DNA of 16,425 nt from Pseudomonadota bacterium (lineage in GTDB: Bacteria; Myxococcota_A; Polyangia; Fen-1088), in assembly GCA_017881285.1 (NCBI GenBank), contig JADGRD010000010.1, forward strand, positions 1-16,425, written 5' to 3'. Every line of letters begins with the position of its first letter. Positions within the stretch are counted from its first letter, which is position 1. A model generated the notes under the pieces. That model worked only from the letters and a program-made list of their open reading frames with translations. It made no database searches and had not been told where the DNA came from. The position numbers were made by a program, and so were the translations under genes. Below, in pieces: positions 7,315 to 15,276 of this stretch.

Positions 7315-7347
7315 TATTGTCTTTCTGTTGTCTTTCCGTCTTCTTTC
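7315..7347. repeat. Three tandem imperfect 11-bp repeats in divergent intergenic region
   Basis: Three consecutive 11-base units, TATTGTCTTTC (7315-7325), TGTTGTCTTTC (7326-7336) and CGTCTTCTTTC (7337-7347), share TCTTTC or CTTTC endings. The first two share TTGTCTTTC exactly. On the minus strand they read GAAAGA-type purine units. A period of 11 is about one helical turn, so a protein could bind all copies on one face. They lie in the 256-base gap between the lipoprotein/FadL operon and the histidine kinase gene, where control of either would sit. No clear -35/-10 pair was found in this gap. Confidence 0.6.
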
Positions 7348-7463
7348 CCATGGATAGACACGCCTCGTCGCCGGTTGATTGCGCCGCGTGCACGTGGCGT
7401 GCGGGTGCGTGAAAGAACTCGTCCCCCACCGGCAGAAGGCGTACGCTGCTTTCGAACGCCCCC

Positions 7464-8801
7464 ATGTCACCTGCCCCCGCCGCCCCGAGCCAGGCGCACA
7501 GTCTTATCAGCCAGGCGTACGCGCTGTCGGTGACCGCCACCATCCGGCTCGCCGCCGGCGTAGCCTTGCTCGGCGTGGCCGCTGGCTGGACGGCGTTGAG
7601 GCGAATCGACCTCGGCTTCATCCTCATCCCCATTCTGGCGTACGTGGCCCTCGCCGCGGCGGCGCTCGCCGGCCGGCACCAGCCGCTAGGGCGCCGGCTT
7701 GCCCTGGTGATGCCGTTCTTCGACCTCGCCCTGGCGTTCGTCGTGCACCAGCACGGCATCACCAGGTTCCCACACTACGCGGCTTCCTGGGCCGTGAGCA
7801 GTCTCGGGGTCTTCACCCTCATCGTGGCGCTCGTCGGCCTTTCCCTGTCGATCCGGCTGGTGGTCGTGGTGACGCTGCTCTCGGTGAGCGCGCAGTGGCT
7901 GATCTTGCGGGGTCCGGGTATCACGCTCTACTCCGTCCTGGTTGCCACCTTCACGATCCTCTTCGTGGCCGTCGCGACGAGCAGCATTCCCCGCATGGCC
8001 GCCGCCGCCCTTCGCCGCGACGCCCAGGCGGCGCTCACCATCGACTCACTGGCGCAGGTGCAGGCGCAGAACCAGCAACTCGAGCTCCTGCAGCGCGAGA
8101 AAGACTCCCTGCTGGAAATCATCGTGCACGACATGCGCAGTCCAGTGGGCGCGGCCATGCTCTCGCTCGAGTACCTGGTGCTCGAGCTCAAGAAGCGGCC
8201 CGACCGCGCCCCGCTGCTCGAAGCGACCGACGACGCCGTCGCCACCCTCAACAGCTTAAGCAGCATGATCTCGCAGATCCTCGATACCTCGAAGCTGGAA
8301 AGCGGCCGCATCACGCTGCGCCTGGACCGCGTCGAGGTACGGTCGATCCTCGAGAGAGCGCTGCGCGAGGCGAACCCGCGCGCGGCCAGCCGCTCCATCA
8401 CGGTCGCGATGGAAGCCCCCGAGGGCCTCTTCGCCGCGCTCGACCTGCGCCTTTTCCCACGCGCGCTCGAGGTGCTGACGACGCACCTCCTCCGGCACAC
8501 CCTCGAGGGCGGCCGCATGCTCATGGTTGCGACGGGCGATTCCCGCGAGGTGCGCCTCTCGCTCCACAGCAGCGCCCCCGCCATCCCGGCAGCCCAGCGC
8601 GACCGGATGTTCGACAAGTTTCCCGGCGCGGATGGCGAGTCGCGCCGCACTTCCGGCTGGGCCTTGGGACTGTACTTCTGCCGGCTGGTGGTGTCCTCCC
8701 ACCTAGGGACGATCGCCCTTGAAGACGTCGATGGTTGGCCCACCTCTTTCGTGATTCGCCTGCCCGGCCAGCCCAGGTCGCCAGCCGGGATTTTTCCCTA
8801 G
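7464..8801 (+). CDS. Membrane sensor histidine kinase with degenerate ATP-binding domain
   Basis: A 445-aa protein. Six hydrophobic segments fall at about residues 26-42, 50-70, 79-95, 108-128, 129-148 and 152-172. A coiled-coil linker rich in Gln, Leu and Glu (about 185-215) follows, then a HisKA dimerisation domain with the H-box VHDMRSPVGAAM; His222 is the expected phospho-acceptor. The HATPase_c domain keeps its overall pattern (RDRMFDKF, then GLYFCRLVVSSHLGTIALED, then SFVIRLPG). However, the N-box reads EVLTTHLLRHTLEGG with His341 where the Mg-binding Asn is expected. The G1 box reads SSAPAIP (369-375) in place of DxGxGIP, and the G2 box has only one clear Gly-Leu. It may not bind ATP normally. 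The ATG at 7464 has no clear ribosome site; an in-frame stop at 7410 limits upstream extension and no ATG or GTG lies between. No response regulator is adjacent. Confidence 0.88.
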   Translation: MSPAPAAPSQAHSLISQAYALSVTATIRLAAGVALLGVAAGWTALRRIDLGFILIPILAYVALAAAALAGRHQPLGRRLALVMPFFDLALAFVVHQHGITRFPHYAASWAVSSLGVFTLIVALVGLSLSIRLVVVVTLLSVSAQWLILRGPGITLYSVLVATFTILFVAVATSSIPRMAAAALRRDAQAALTIDSLAQVQAQNQQLELLQREKDSLLEIIVHDMRSPVGAAMLSLEYLVLELKKRPDRAPLLEATDDAVATLNSLSSMISQILDTSKLESGRITLRLDRVEVRSILERALREANPRAASRSITVAMEAPEGLFAALDLRLFPRALEVLTTHLLRHTLEGGRMLMVATGDSREVRLSLHSSAPAIPAAQRDRMFDKFPGADGESRRTSGWALGLYFCRLVVSSHLGTIALEDVDGWPTSFVIRLPGQPRSPAGIFP

Positions 8802-8915
8802 AAATATCGCGGTCGCGCCGGCGGTTCGGAAGGCTCGTCCAGCGTGACCAACCCGGCCCTCCGGCATCCAACCGACACGCAGCCACCCCACCCACACCTC
8901 AAAGAGGTAATGACC

Positions 8916-9563
8916 ATGCCAAATTCCAGACTTCTTGTCCTTGCCACGAGTGCCGTTCTCTTCGTTCCCGCGTTCGCGCGGGCCAGCACGTGGGACATCG
9001 ACCCCGCTCACACCTCCATCGAATTCAGCGTGCGCCACATGATGGTCAGCACCGTCAAGGGGCAGTTCGAGAAGGTCAAGGGCAGCCTCGAGCTCGACGA
9101 CAAGGACGTCACCAAGTCGACGGTGGAGGTCACCATCGATGTCGGGTCGGTCAACACCCACGAGCCCAAGCGCGACACGCACCTAAGATCGCCCGACTTC
9201 TTTGACGTCGCCAAGTTCCCGACCGCCACCTTCAAATCGACCAAGGTGCAAAAAGCCGGCAAGAACAAGCTGAAGGTGACCGGCGAGCTCAGCCTGCACG
9301 GCGTGACCAAGCCCGTGGTGCTCGAAGTGGAAGGCCCGACCGATGCGTACAAGACGCCCTTCGGGACCACGGTGCGCGGCGTGCATGCGACGGTCAAGCT
9401 CGATCGCAAGGACTTCGGCATCGGCTGGAACAAGGTGCTCGACAACGGCGGCGTGCTGGTGGGCAACGAGGTCAGCCTCGATCTGAGCGCCGAGCTGTCC
9501 GAGAAGGCCGCGCCGGCCGCTGCCGCCGCCCCCGCGACGCCCGCGGCTAAGCCAGCCAAGTGA
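8916..9563 (+). CDS. YceI-family periplasmic lipid-binding protein
   Basis: A 215-aa secreted protein. From ATG 8916 a signal peptide (MPNSRLLVLATSAVLFVPAF, cleaved after ARA) leads into the YceI domain, a lipocalin-like barrel that binds polyisoprenoid or other amphiphilic lipids. Diagnostic stretches are TWDIDPAHTSIEFSVRHMMV, GSLELDD, DVGSVNTHEPKRDTHLRSP, then FFDVAKFPTATFKST, and GELSLHGVTKPVVLEVEGP, and near the end DRKDFGIGWNKVLDNGGVLV. The C-terminus carries an Ala/Pro/Lys-rich tail of about 20 residues beyond the fold. A GAGG ribosome site lies 8 bases before the ATG at 8916; an in-frame ATG at 8910 is too close to it and one at 8844 would bury the signal peptide. It starts 114 bases after the histidine kinase and could share its transcript. 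Its stop is 4 bases from that of the convergent 651-aa gene. The ligand is unknown. Confidence 0.93.
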   Translation: MPNSRLLVLATSAVLFVPAFARASTWDIDPAHTSIEFSVRHMMVSTVKGQFEKVKGSLELDDKDVTKSTVEVTIDVGSVNTHEPKRDTHLRSPDFFDVAKFPTATFKSTKVQKAGKNKLKVTGELSLHGVTKPVVLEVEGPTDAYKTPFGTTVRGVHATVKLDRKDFGIGWNKVLDNGGVLVGNEVSLDLSAELSEKAAPAAAAAPATPAAKPAK

Positions 9564-9567
9564 TCTT

Positions 9568-11523
9568 CTACTGCAACGGCTGCGCGACGAGGGTCAGCAG
9601 CCTGCGTAGCGAGCGTTGGTCGAGGGATTCGAAGTGACGGACGGGCACCAGCCCGCCGGCTAGGCCGGCGATGCGGCGGATGCTGCCCAAGTAGTGTTCG
9701 TAGAGGTGCAGGCCCTCGGTCACGGATTCCGAGGAGTTGCGCCAGGCGCGGTCGACTTCCGCCAAATCCGCGGCCGCGCGGGCCTGCGTGTCGGGGTCGC
9801 GGGGGCTCGCGGCCAGCGCGTTCTCGGCGATGCGGGTGTAGCGCTCGCGGAGATTCTCCAGCGGCCCCCGGGCGCCCCGCAAGAAGATGGCCAGCTCGAC
9901 GAGACGGGCATACACCGCCTGGGCCGCCGCTTCCAGCACCTCGCCGTCGAGCGGTCCGTGCAGGTCGTCCGGGCTGCGCTGCCATTGTTTGAGGGAATAG
10001 GCGAGGCGGCGCCCTTCGAGATAGTCGCCCAGCAAGTCGGCCACGCGCACGCGATGCGCCTCACTCTCGGCACTCGCCCGGCGCAACGCCGCGACCACGG
10101 ACTCCAGCCGACCGCCCCCGGCGGGTCCGGTGGCCAGTACGCGCATTTCCATCTCGGCCTGCTGGCGCTCGGCTTCGCTTTCCACGAGGTGATTCCATTC
10201 CTCGCGCAGGCGCCGCGCCCGCACCTGCATCGCCTCGACGAAATACTGGTCCGGCGCCTCGACCGTGCCCGCGACGAAGATGCCGGTGCGGATTTCCGGG
10301 GTGGGGGCGCCGTTCTCCATGACGTTCGTGCGGCTCGATTGCAGCACCGTCGACAGGCCGGTCTTGCTGTAGTCCACGCCCAAGCCGAAGGCGTAGCGCA
10401 GGCTGCCGGTGAGGTCGGATTCGACCTCGGTTGAGCCGCGCAAGGTGATATAGCGCCAGCGAAAGGGATGCTCGCGCTTGACGAAGAGGCCGCCGCGCGC
10501 GGTGAACGACTCGCCCTGGTAGCGGCTCTCGGCGGACAGCACCCGCCGGGCCGCCGCCTCGAAGAAGCTGTCCCAGCCGGCGACCGTGGTGTAGCGCTGG
10601 AGCCAACTTTCGCGCAACGCCGCCTCGAATACGCTCGCGGCGCTGTCCGACGCGGGCCTCACCTGCTGCATCAAGCCCGCCGAGATTTCCACCGAGGGCA
10701 GGCGCGTGGTCAGGCCGCCGCGCAGGTTGGGCTGCAGGTGATAGCCGAGGTGGGAGAAACCGCCGTACCAGCCGACCGCGCACGCGTTCCCCTCGCAGCG
10801 CTTGAGAGTGCCCGAGTTGTTGAGTGCGCCCGCCTCGAAGAGCGCCCCTAGGCCGGCGACGCTGAGCGCCAGCAGACCCTGGTGGGCCGCGAGCTGGTGC
10901 CGGGTCTCGTCCCAGGCGTCCTGGGTCTGGGGAAAGTAGGGTTGCTGCGCGAGCAGGAAGACCCCGAGGTCGAGGAACTCACGGGCGTTGAAGTAGTGCA
11001 GCATCGAGCTCGCCAGCTGACTGCCCGTCTGCGTGTTGCTGGTGATGTCCAAGGTCCCGGTGTTGAGGATGTCGAGGTTCACCGTGATGAGCCCGAGCGA
11101 ATCCACCGTGAGGTTCTGGATGCGGCGGCTGCGAATGTCGTCGAGGCGGGTCATCTGCTGCACCTGCTGGTCGAAGATGGGGTAGGCGATGTGCAGGGGG
11201 GCCAGGCTCAGCTTGTACGAGGTCGAGTCGTTGAGCTCCCAGGGGCTGCCGACCAGGCGGTCGATCTCGCTCTCGATTTTGAAGAGCTCGATCTGGTTCA
11301 TGAAGGACAGAAACTCGCCGCGCGACTTGGTGCCGGCCTGGCTGGCCCAATCGGCGAGGACGCGCAAGAGATCGCCGAAATCGTTCTGCAACTGCGACTG
11401 GATCCGCTGCGCGTGGGCCCGGCCGGGAATGGCGAGCCCCACGACGAGCAGCGCCAGGAAAGCAAGCCGCATCGGCGCGCGCGCGCGCCGCGAACGACTG
11501 CCCGGGAGGTTGCGAGAGCCCAT
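9568..11523 (-). CDS. Large secreted envelope protein of unknown family (651 aa)
   Basis: I do not recognise this protein. From ATG 11523 it has a basic N-terminus (MGSRNLPGSRSRRARAPMR), a hydrophobic core LAFLALLVVGLAIP and likely cleavage at AHA-Q39, so it is exported. Residues 40-200 are mixed. Residues about 250-440 alternate in the manner of membrane beta-strands (WYGGFSHLGYHLQPNLRGGL, SVEISAGLMQQV, SFTARGGLFVKRE, FRWRYITLRGS, GSLRYAFGLGVDYS, IRTGIFVAGTVE). Residues about 430-651 are helical and charged, with REEWNHLVESEAERQQAEME and many Ala/Arg/Leu heptad-like stretches. One Cys pair (243, 248) could form a disulfide. AGGGG lies 7 bases before the start; a frame open further upstream crosses into the opposite-strand E1-beta gene and is discounted. 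It is divergent from the bkd operon. A barrel with a periplasmic helical domain is a reasonable guess. Confidence 0.82.
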   Translation of the reverse strand: MGSRNLPGSRSRRARAPMRLAFLALLVVGLAIPGRAHAQRIQSQLQNDFGDLLRVLADWASQAGTKSRGEFLSFMNQIELFKIESEIDRLVGSPWELNDSTSYKLSLAPLHIAYPIFDQQVQQMTRLDDIRSRRIQNLTVDSLGLITVNLDILNTGTLDITSNTQTGSQLASSMLHYFNAREFLDLGVFLLAQQPYFPQTQDAWDETRHQLAAHQGLLALSVAGLGALFEAGALNNSGTLKRCEGNACAVGWYGGFSHLGYHLQPNLRGGLTTRLPSVEISAGLMQQVRPASDSAASVFEAALRESWLQRYTTVAGWDSFFEAAARRVLSAESRYQGESFTARGGLFVKREHPFRWRYITLRGSTEVESDLTGSLRYAFGLGVDYSKTGLSTVLQSSRTNVMENGAPTPEIRTGIFVAGTVEAPDQYFVEAMQVRARRLREEWNHLVESEAERQQAEMEMRVLATGPAGGGRLESVVAALRRASAESEAHRVRVADLLGDYLEGRRLAYSLKQWQRSPDDLHGPLDGEVLEAAAQAVYARLVELAIFLRGARGPLENLRERYTRIAENALAASPRDPDTQARAAADLAEVDRAWRNSSESVTEGLHLYEHYLGSIRRIAGLAGGLVPVRHFESLDQRSLRRLLTLVAQPLQ

Positions 11524-11548
11524 GCTCGACCCCTGTCTTTCGTAAGGG

Positions 11549-11554
11549 ATTGTA
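11549..11554 (-). promoter_or_regulatory. Possible -10 element (TACAAT) for the 651-aa gene
   Basis: On the minus strand TACAAT (5/6 match to TATAAT) lies 25 bases before the ATG at 11523, giving a short leader. No convincing -35 hexamer is found 16-18 bases upstream, so this is weak and may depend on an activator or an alternative sigma factor. Confidence 0.25.
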
Positions 11555-11632
11555 CCCCGGATCGAGTCCATCCACGGATATGGGTCCGAGCCGGTGATCC
11601 CATGGCCGCAGCCGTGGCCCGTGTCGTCCCCC

Positions 11633-11659
11633 TTGCTTCCTATCAGAACCTGGCATAAT
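11633..11659 (+). promoter_or_regulatory. Possible promoter of the bkd operon
   Basis: TTGCTT (11633-11638) and CATAAT (11654-11659) are separated by 15 bases, shorter than the usual 17. The -10 is 51 bases before the E1-beta start. Its position in the divergent gap, facing a three-gene operon, is the main support. An AAAGGA ribosome site (11696-11701) precedes the ATG at 11710. Confidence 0.33.
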
Positions 11660-11709
11660 CCCGTGCCGCCCGCCGAGCGAGAGCCCCGCCCCTCAAAAGG
11701 ATTCCCGAC

Positions 11710-12699
<990 letters not shown>

Positions 12700-12707
12700 G
12701 AGAACAC

Positions 12708-13910
12708 ATGGCCTACGAATTCAAGTTGCCCGACATTGGCGAAGGCATGGCCGAGGGTGAGATCGTCCGCTGGCTGGTCAAGGAAGGCGACACGCTGGCG
12801 CAAGACCAGCCCATGGTCGAGGTGATGACCGACAAGGCCACGGTGGAGATCGCGACCCCGCGCGCCGGGATCGTGCTCGAACGCCGCTTCCAGGAAGGCC
12901 AGCGCTGCCCGGTGGGCCAAGTGCTCATCGTGATCGACACTGCGGGGGCGGCCCCGAAAACCCCCGAGGTGTCGAGCAAGGACCGGACCCTAGGCCCAGT
13001 TTCCGTCGGCCCCGCCGCCGGGGGGGCGCTGGCCACGCCGGCCACGCGCCGACTGGCGCGTGAGCTCGGCGTCGATCTCGCGCGCCTGAAAGGCTCGGGC
13101 CCGGGCGGGCAGATCACCGCCGCCGACGTGCGCGCCGCCGGGGTCGGCTCCGCGCCCGCCAAGGACACCGACGACCAGCTCACGCCGGGGCCCATCACGC
13201 AGACCTCCGGCGACGTGCGCATTCCCTTCCGCGGCGTGCGCCGGATGATTGCCGAGCACATGGTCGAGACCCAACGCCAGGTCGCGCAGTTCACCTTCGT
13301 CGAGGAGATCGACTGCACCGAACTGGTCGAGCTGCGCAACAAGGCCGAGGCGCGCCTCGGCGGCCACGGCATCAAGCTGACCTACCTGCCGTTCTTCGTG
13401 AAGGCCGCGGCGGAGGCCTTGAAGAAGCATCCCCAGATCAACGCCACCCTCGACGAGCCGGCCGGCGAAATCGTGCAGCGCCGCGAGTACCACATCGGCA
13501 TCGCGGCCCAAACGCCCGAGGGCTTGATGGTGCCCGTGATCCGCCACGCGGACCGCCGCTCGCTCCTCGAGCTGGCGCGCGAAGTGGATCGCCTGGCGGT
13601 GGCGGCCAAGAACGGACGCGTTTCGCAGCGCGACCTCGGCGGTTCGACCTTCACCATCACCAGCCTGGGCGCCCTGGGCGGCATCGTGGCCACACCCATC
13701 GTGAACTACCCCGAGGTGGCGATCCTGGGCATCCACAAGATCGCCAAGCGGCCGGTCGTGCTCGACGACAAGATCGTCGTACGCGACATGATGAACCTCT
13801 CCCTGTCCGTGGATCACCGTCTGGTCGACGGGTACGACGCCGCCCACTTCATGGCCGAGATGAAGGCCTCGCTGGAAACACCGGGACTCATCTTCCTGGA
13901 CGTAACGTAG
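12708..13910 (+). CDS. bkdB: Branched-chain 2-oxo-acid dehydrogenase E2 (dihydrolipoyl acyltransferase)
   Basis: A 400-aa core protein of the complex, which transfers the branched acyl group from the lipoyl arm to CoA. Domains in order: one lipoyl domain (about 1-78) with the lipoylated Lys43 in MTDKATVEI; a short Pro/Gly/Ala linker; a peripheral-subunit binding domain (about 109-143, ATPATRRLARELGVDLARL then GSGPGGQITAADV) that docks E1 and E3; a second linker; and the catalytic acyltransferase domain (about 165-400). The active-site SVDHRLVDGYDAAHF (His370, Asp374) is intact. AGGAGA lies 4 bases before the ATG. It follows E1-beta by 8 bases and precedes E1-alpha by 3 bases, so all three are surely co-translated. 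A single lipoyl domain and the E1 partners' type support the branched-chain assignment. No E3 gene is visible; a shared lipoamide dehydrogenase elsewhere must serve. Confidence 0.93.
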   Translation: MAYEFKLPDIGEGMAEGEIVRWLVKEGDTLAQDQPMVEVMTDKATVEIATPRAGIVLERRFQEGQRCPVGQVLIVIDTAGAAPKTPEVSSKDRTLGPVSVGPAAGGALATPATRRLARELGVDLARLKGSGPGGQITAADVRAAGVGSAPAKDTDDQLTPGPITQTSGDVRIPFRGVRRMIAEHMVETQRQVAQFTFVEEIDCTELVELRNKAEARLGGHGIKLTYLPFFVKAAAEALKKHPQINATLDEPAGEIVQRREYHIGIAAQTPEGLMVPVIRHADRRSLLELAREVDRLAVAAKNGRVSQRDLGGSTFTITSLGALGGIVATPIVNYPEVAILGIHKIAKRPVVLDDKIVVRDMMNLSLSVDHRLVDGYDAAHFMAEMKASLETPGLIFLDVT

Positions 13911-13913
13911 GCC

Positions 13914-15071
13914 ATGGCGGACGGCAAGGCGTCGTCGAAGGTCGGTTCCGGCCAGCTCACCTGCGACAGCGTGGAGATCTGGTCGGACGAGGACTACGCC
14001 CGCGCGACCGGACTCGTGCAAATTCTGGACGAGAACGGACACGCCGATCCCGCGCGGCTCCCGCATCTTCCGTCCGAGAAGTTGATCCGGCTCTACCAAG
14101 GTATGCTCGGGAGCCGCCTGCTCGACGAGCAGCTCATGCCGCTGCAACGCCAGGGCCGCATCGGCCACTACTTCGAGGCGCGCGGGCAGGAGGCCGGTTT
14201 CATCGCTGGCGCGGAGGCCATCGAGAAGACCGACTACTTCGTGCAGGGCCTGCGCGAGGGCGCGGCGGCCGTCTATCGCGGCCTGCCCCTGGGAAAGTAC
14301 CTCGCGCAGATCCTGGGCACGGCCCATGATGCGAGCCGCGGCCGGCAGATGCCTTGCCACGTGGGCGCGGCGGCCATCCACCACATCAGCACCTCGTCCT
14401 GCGTAGCCTCGCAGATCCCGCACGCCGTCGGCATCGCCTGGGCGGCCAAGATCCGCAAGGAGCCCACGGTGGCCTTGGGTTTCTTCGGCGACGGGGCCAC
14501 CAGCGAAGACGACTTTCACGCCGGCCTCAACTTCGCCGCCGTATACCAGGCGCCAGTCGTCTTCGTTTGCCAGAACAATCAATGGGCTATCTCCACGCCG
14601 GTCGCGGCGCAGACGCGCTCCGAGACCCTGGCCGTCAAGGGGCTGGCCTACGCCGTGCCCTCGCTGCGGGTCGACGGTAACGACGTGCTGGCCATGTACG
14701 CGACCATCAAGGCCGCGGTGGACGCGGCCCGCGCGGGGCACGGCCCCACCTTCATCGAGGCCGTGACCTACCGCCTGGGCGCGCATTCGAGCGCCGACGA
14801 TCCAGCGCGCTACCGCGACGGGCACGAGGACGCTATCTGGCAGAAGCGGGATCCCCTGCTGCGTTTCGGCCGCTGGCTGGCCGAGCGGAACATCCTCGAC
14901 AGCACGGCGCAGGCCGCGGCGCGGGCCCGTATCACCGACGCGATCCGGGCCGCCATCGCCGCCGAGGAGGCCGTCGGCCCGCCGCCGACCGCGAGCCTGT
15001 TCGAGGATGTCTTCGCCCGGCCGACCTGGCTGCTGGAAGAGCAGAAGGCCGGGCTGCGCAATTCTGGCTAG
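13914..15071 (+). CDS. bkdA1: Branched-chain 2-oxo-acid dehydrogenase E1 component, alpha subunit
   Basis: A 385-aa cytoplasmic E1-alpha protein carrying the thiamine diphosphate motif: GDG at 192-194 in LGFFGDGATSEDDFHAG and NN at 221-222 in CQNNQWAIS. Other landmarks are RQGRIGHYFEARGQEA (about 79-94), STSSCVASQIPHAVGIAWA and the active-site loop YRLGAHSSADDPARYRD (about 286-302), whose His-Ser-Ser and Asp-Asp match the branched-chain E1-alpha loop. Length and the N-terminal extension of about 50 residues before the catalytic core fit bacterial BkdA1. It starts 3 bases after the E2 stop, with only a weak ribosome site, so it is probably translated by coupling. Placing E1-alpha last in the operon is uncommon. 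With its two partners it would produce isobutyryl-, isovaleryl- and 2-methylbutyryl-CoA, used for branched fatty acids or energy. Confidence 0.93.
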   Translation: MADGKASSKVGSGQLTCDSVEIWSDEDYARATGLVQILDENGHADPARLPHLPSEKLIRLYQGMLGSRLLDEQLMPLQRQGRIGHYFEARGQEAGFIAGAEAIEKTDYFVQGLREGAAAVYRGLPLGKYLAQILGTAHDASRGRQMPCHVGAAAIHHISTSSCVASQIPHAVGIAWAAKIRKEPTVALGFFGDGATSEDDFHAGLNFAAVYQAPVVFVCQNNQWAISTPVAAQTRSETLAVKGLAYAVPSLRVDGNDVLAMYATIKAAVDAARAGHGPTFIEAVTYRLGAHSSADDPARYRDGHEDAIWQKRDPLLRFGRWLAERNILDSTAQAAARARITDAIRAAIAAEEAVGPPPTASLFEDVFARPTWLLEEQKAGLRNSG

Positions 15072-15276
15072 AGGTCGGCTAGGCGCACGCGGCAGGCGCA
15101 CTGGCTCGAGCCCCGCAGGCGGTGCTTGGAGAGACAATGACTGCCAAGAGCGAATGCAGTCGTCGAAGCGCCAGGAGTCGATGCGCGAGCAGCTCACATG
15201 CGAGTGGTCGTGGGCGATAGTCCGTCCTTGGCTGCAATGTGCATCGTGTGGAGTGCGCAGGCTAACGACGTGCCGC
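15072..15276. other. Intergenic region between bkd operon and accessory gene; nothing recognised
   Basis: A 205-base gap between the convergent E1-alpha and zinc-ribbon genes. I see no convincing hairpin-plus-T terminator, tRNA, or coding frame with family-like sequence. A short CTTGG/CCAAG pair lies about 15116-15139 without a T-run. Base composition begins to fall from the bkd level here, so a transfer boundary could lie within it, but no direct repeat or attachment site was found. Confidence 0.5.

Noticed and set aside
7379..8722. Second plus-strand frame overlapping the histidine kinase
   Set aside because: It is Arg/Pro/His-rich and motif-free, while the frame starting at 7464 gives transmembrane helices and a clear H-box.
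15116..15139. CTTGG/CCAAG inverted pair after the bkd operon
   Set aside because: Five-base stem, 14-base loop, no T-run; likely chance.
12990..15197. Long minus-strand open frame (735 codons) opposite the bkd E2 and E1-alpha genes
   Set aside because: It is antisense to two securely identified genes. High third-position G+C leaves the opposite strand free of stops. Its translation is rich in Arg, Gly, His and Asp without family-like motifs.
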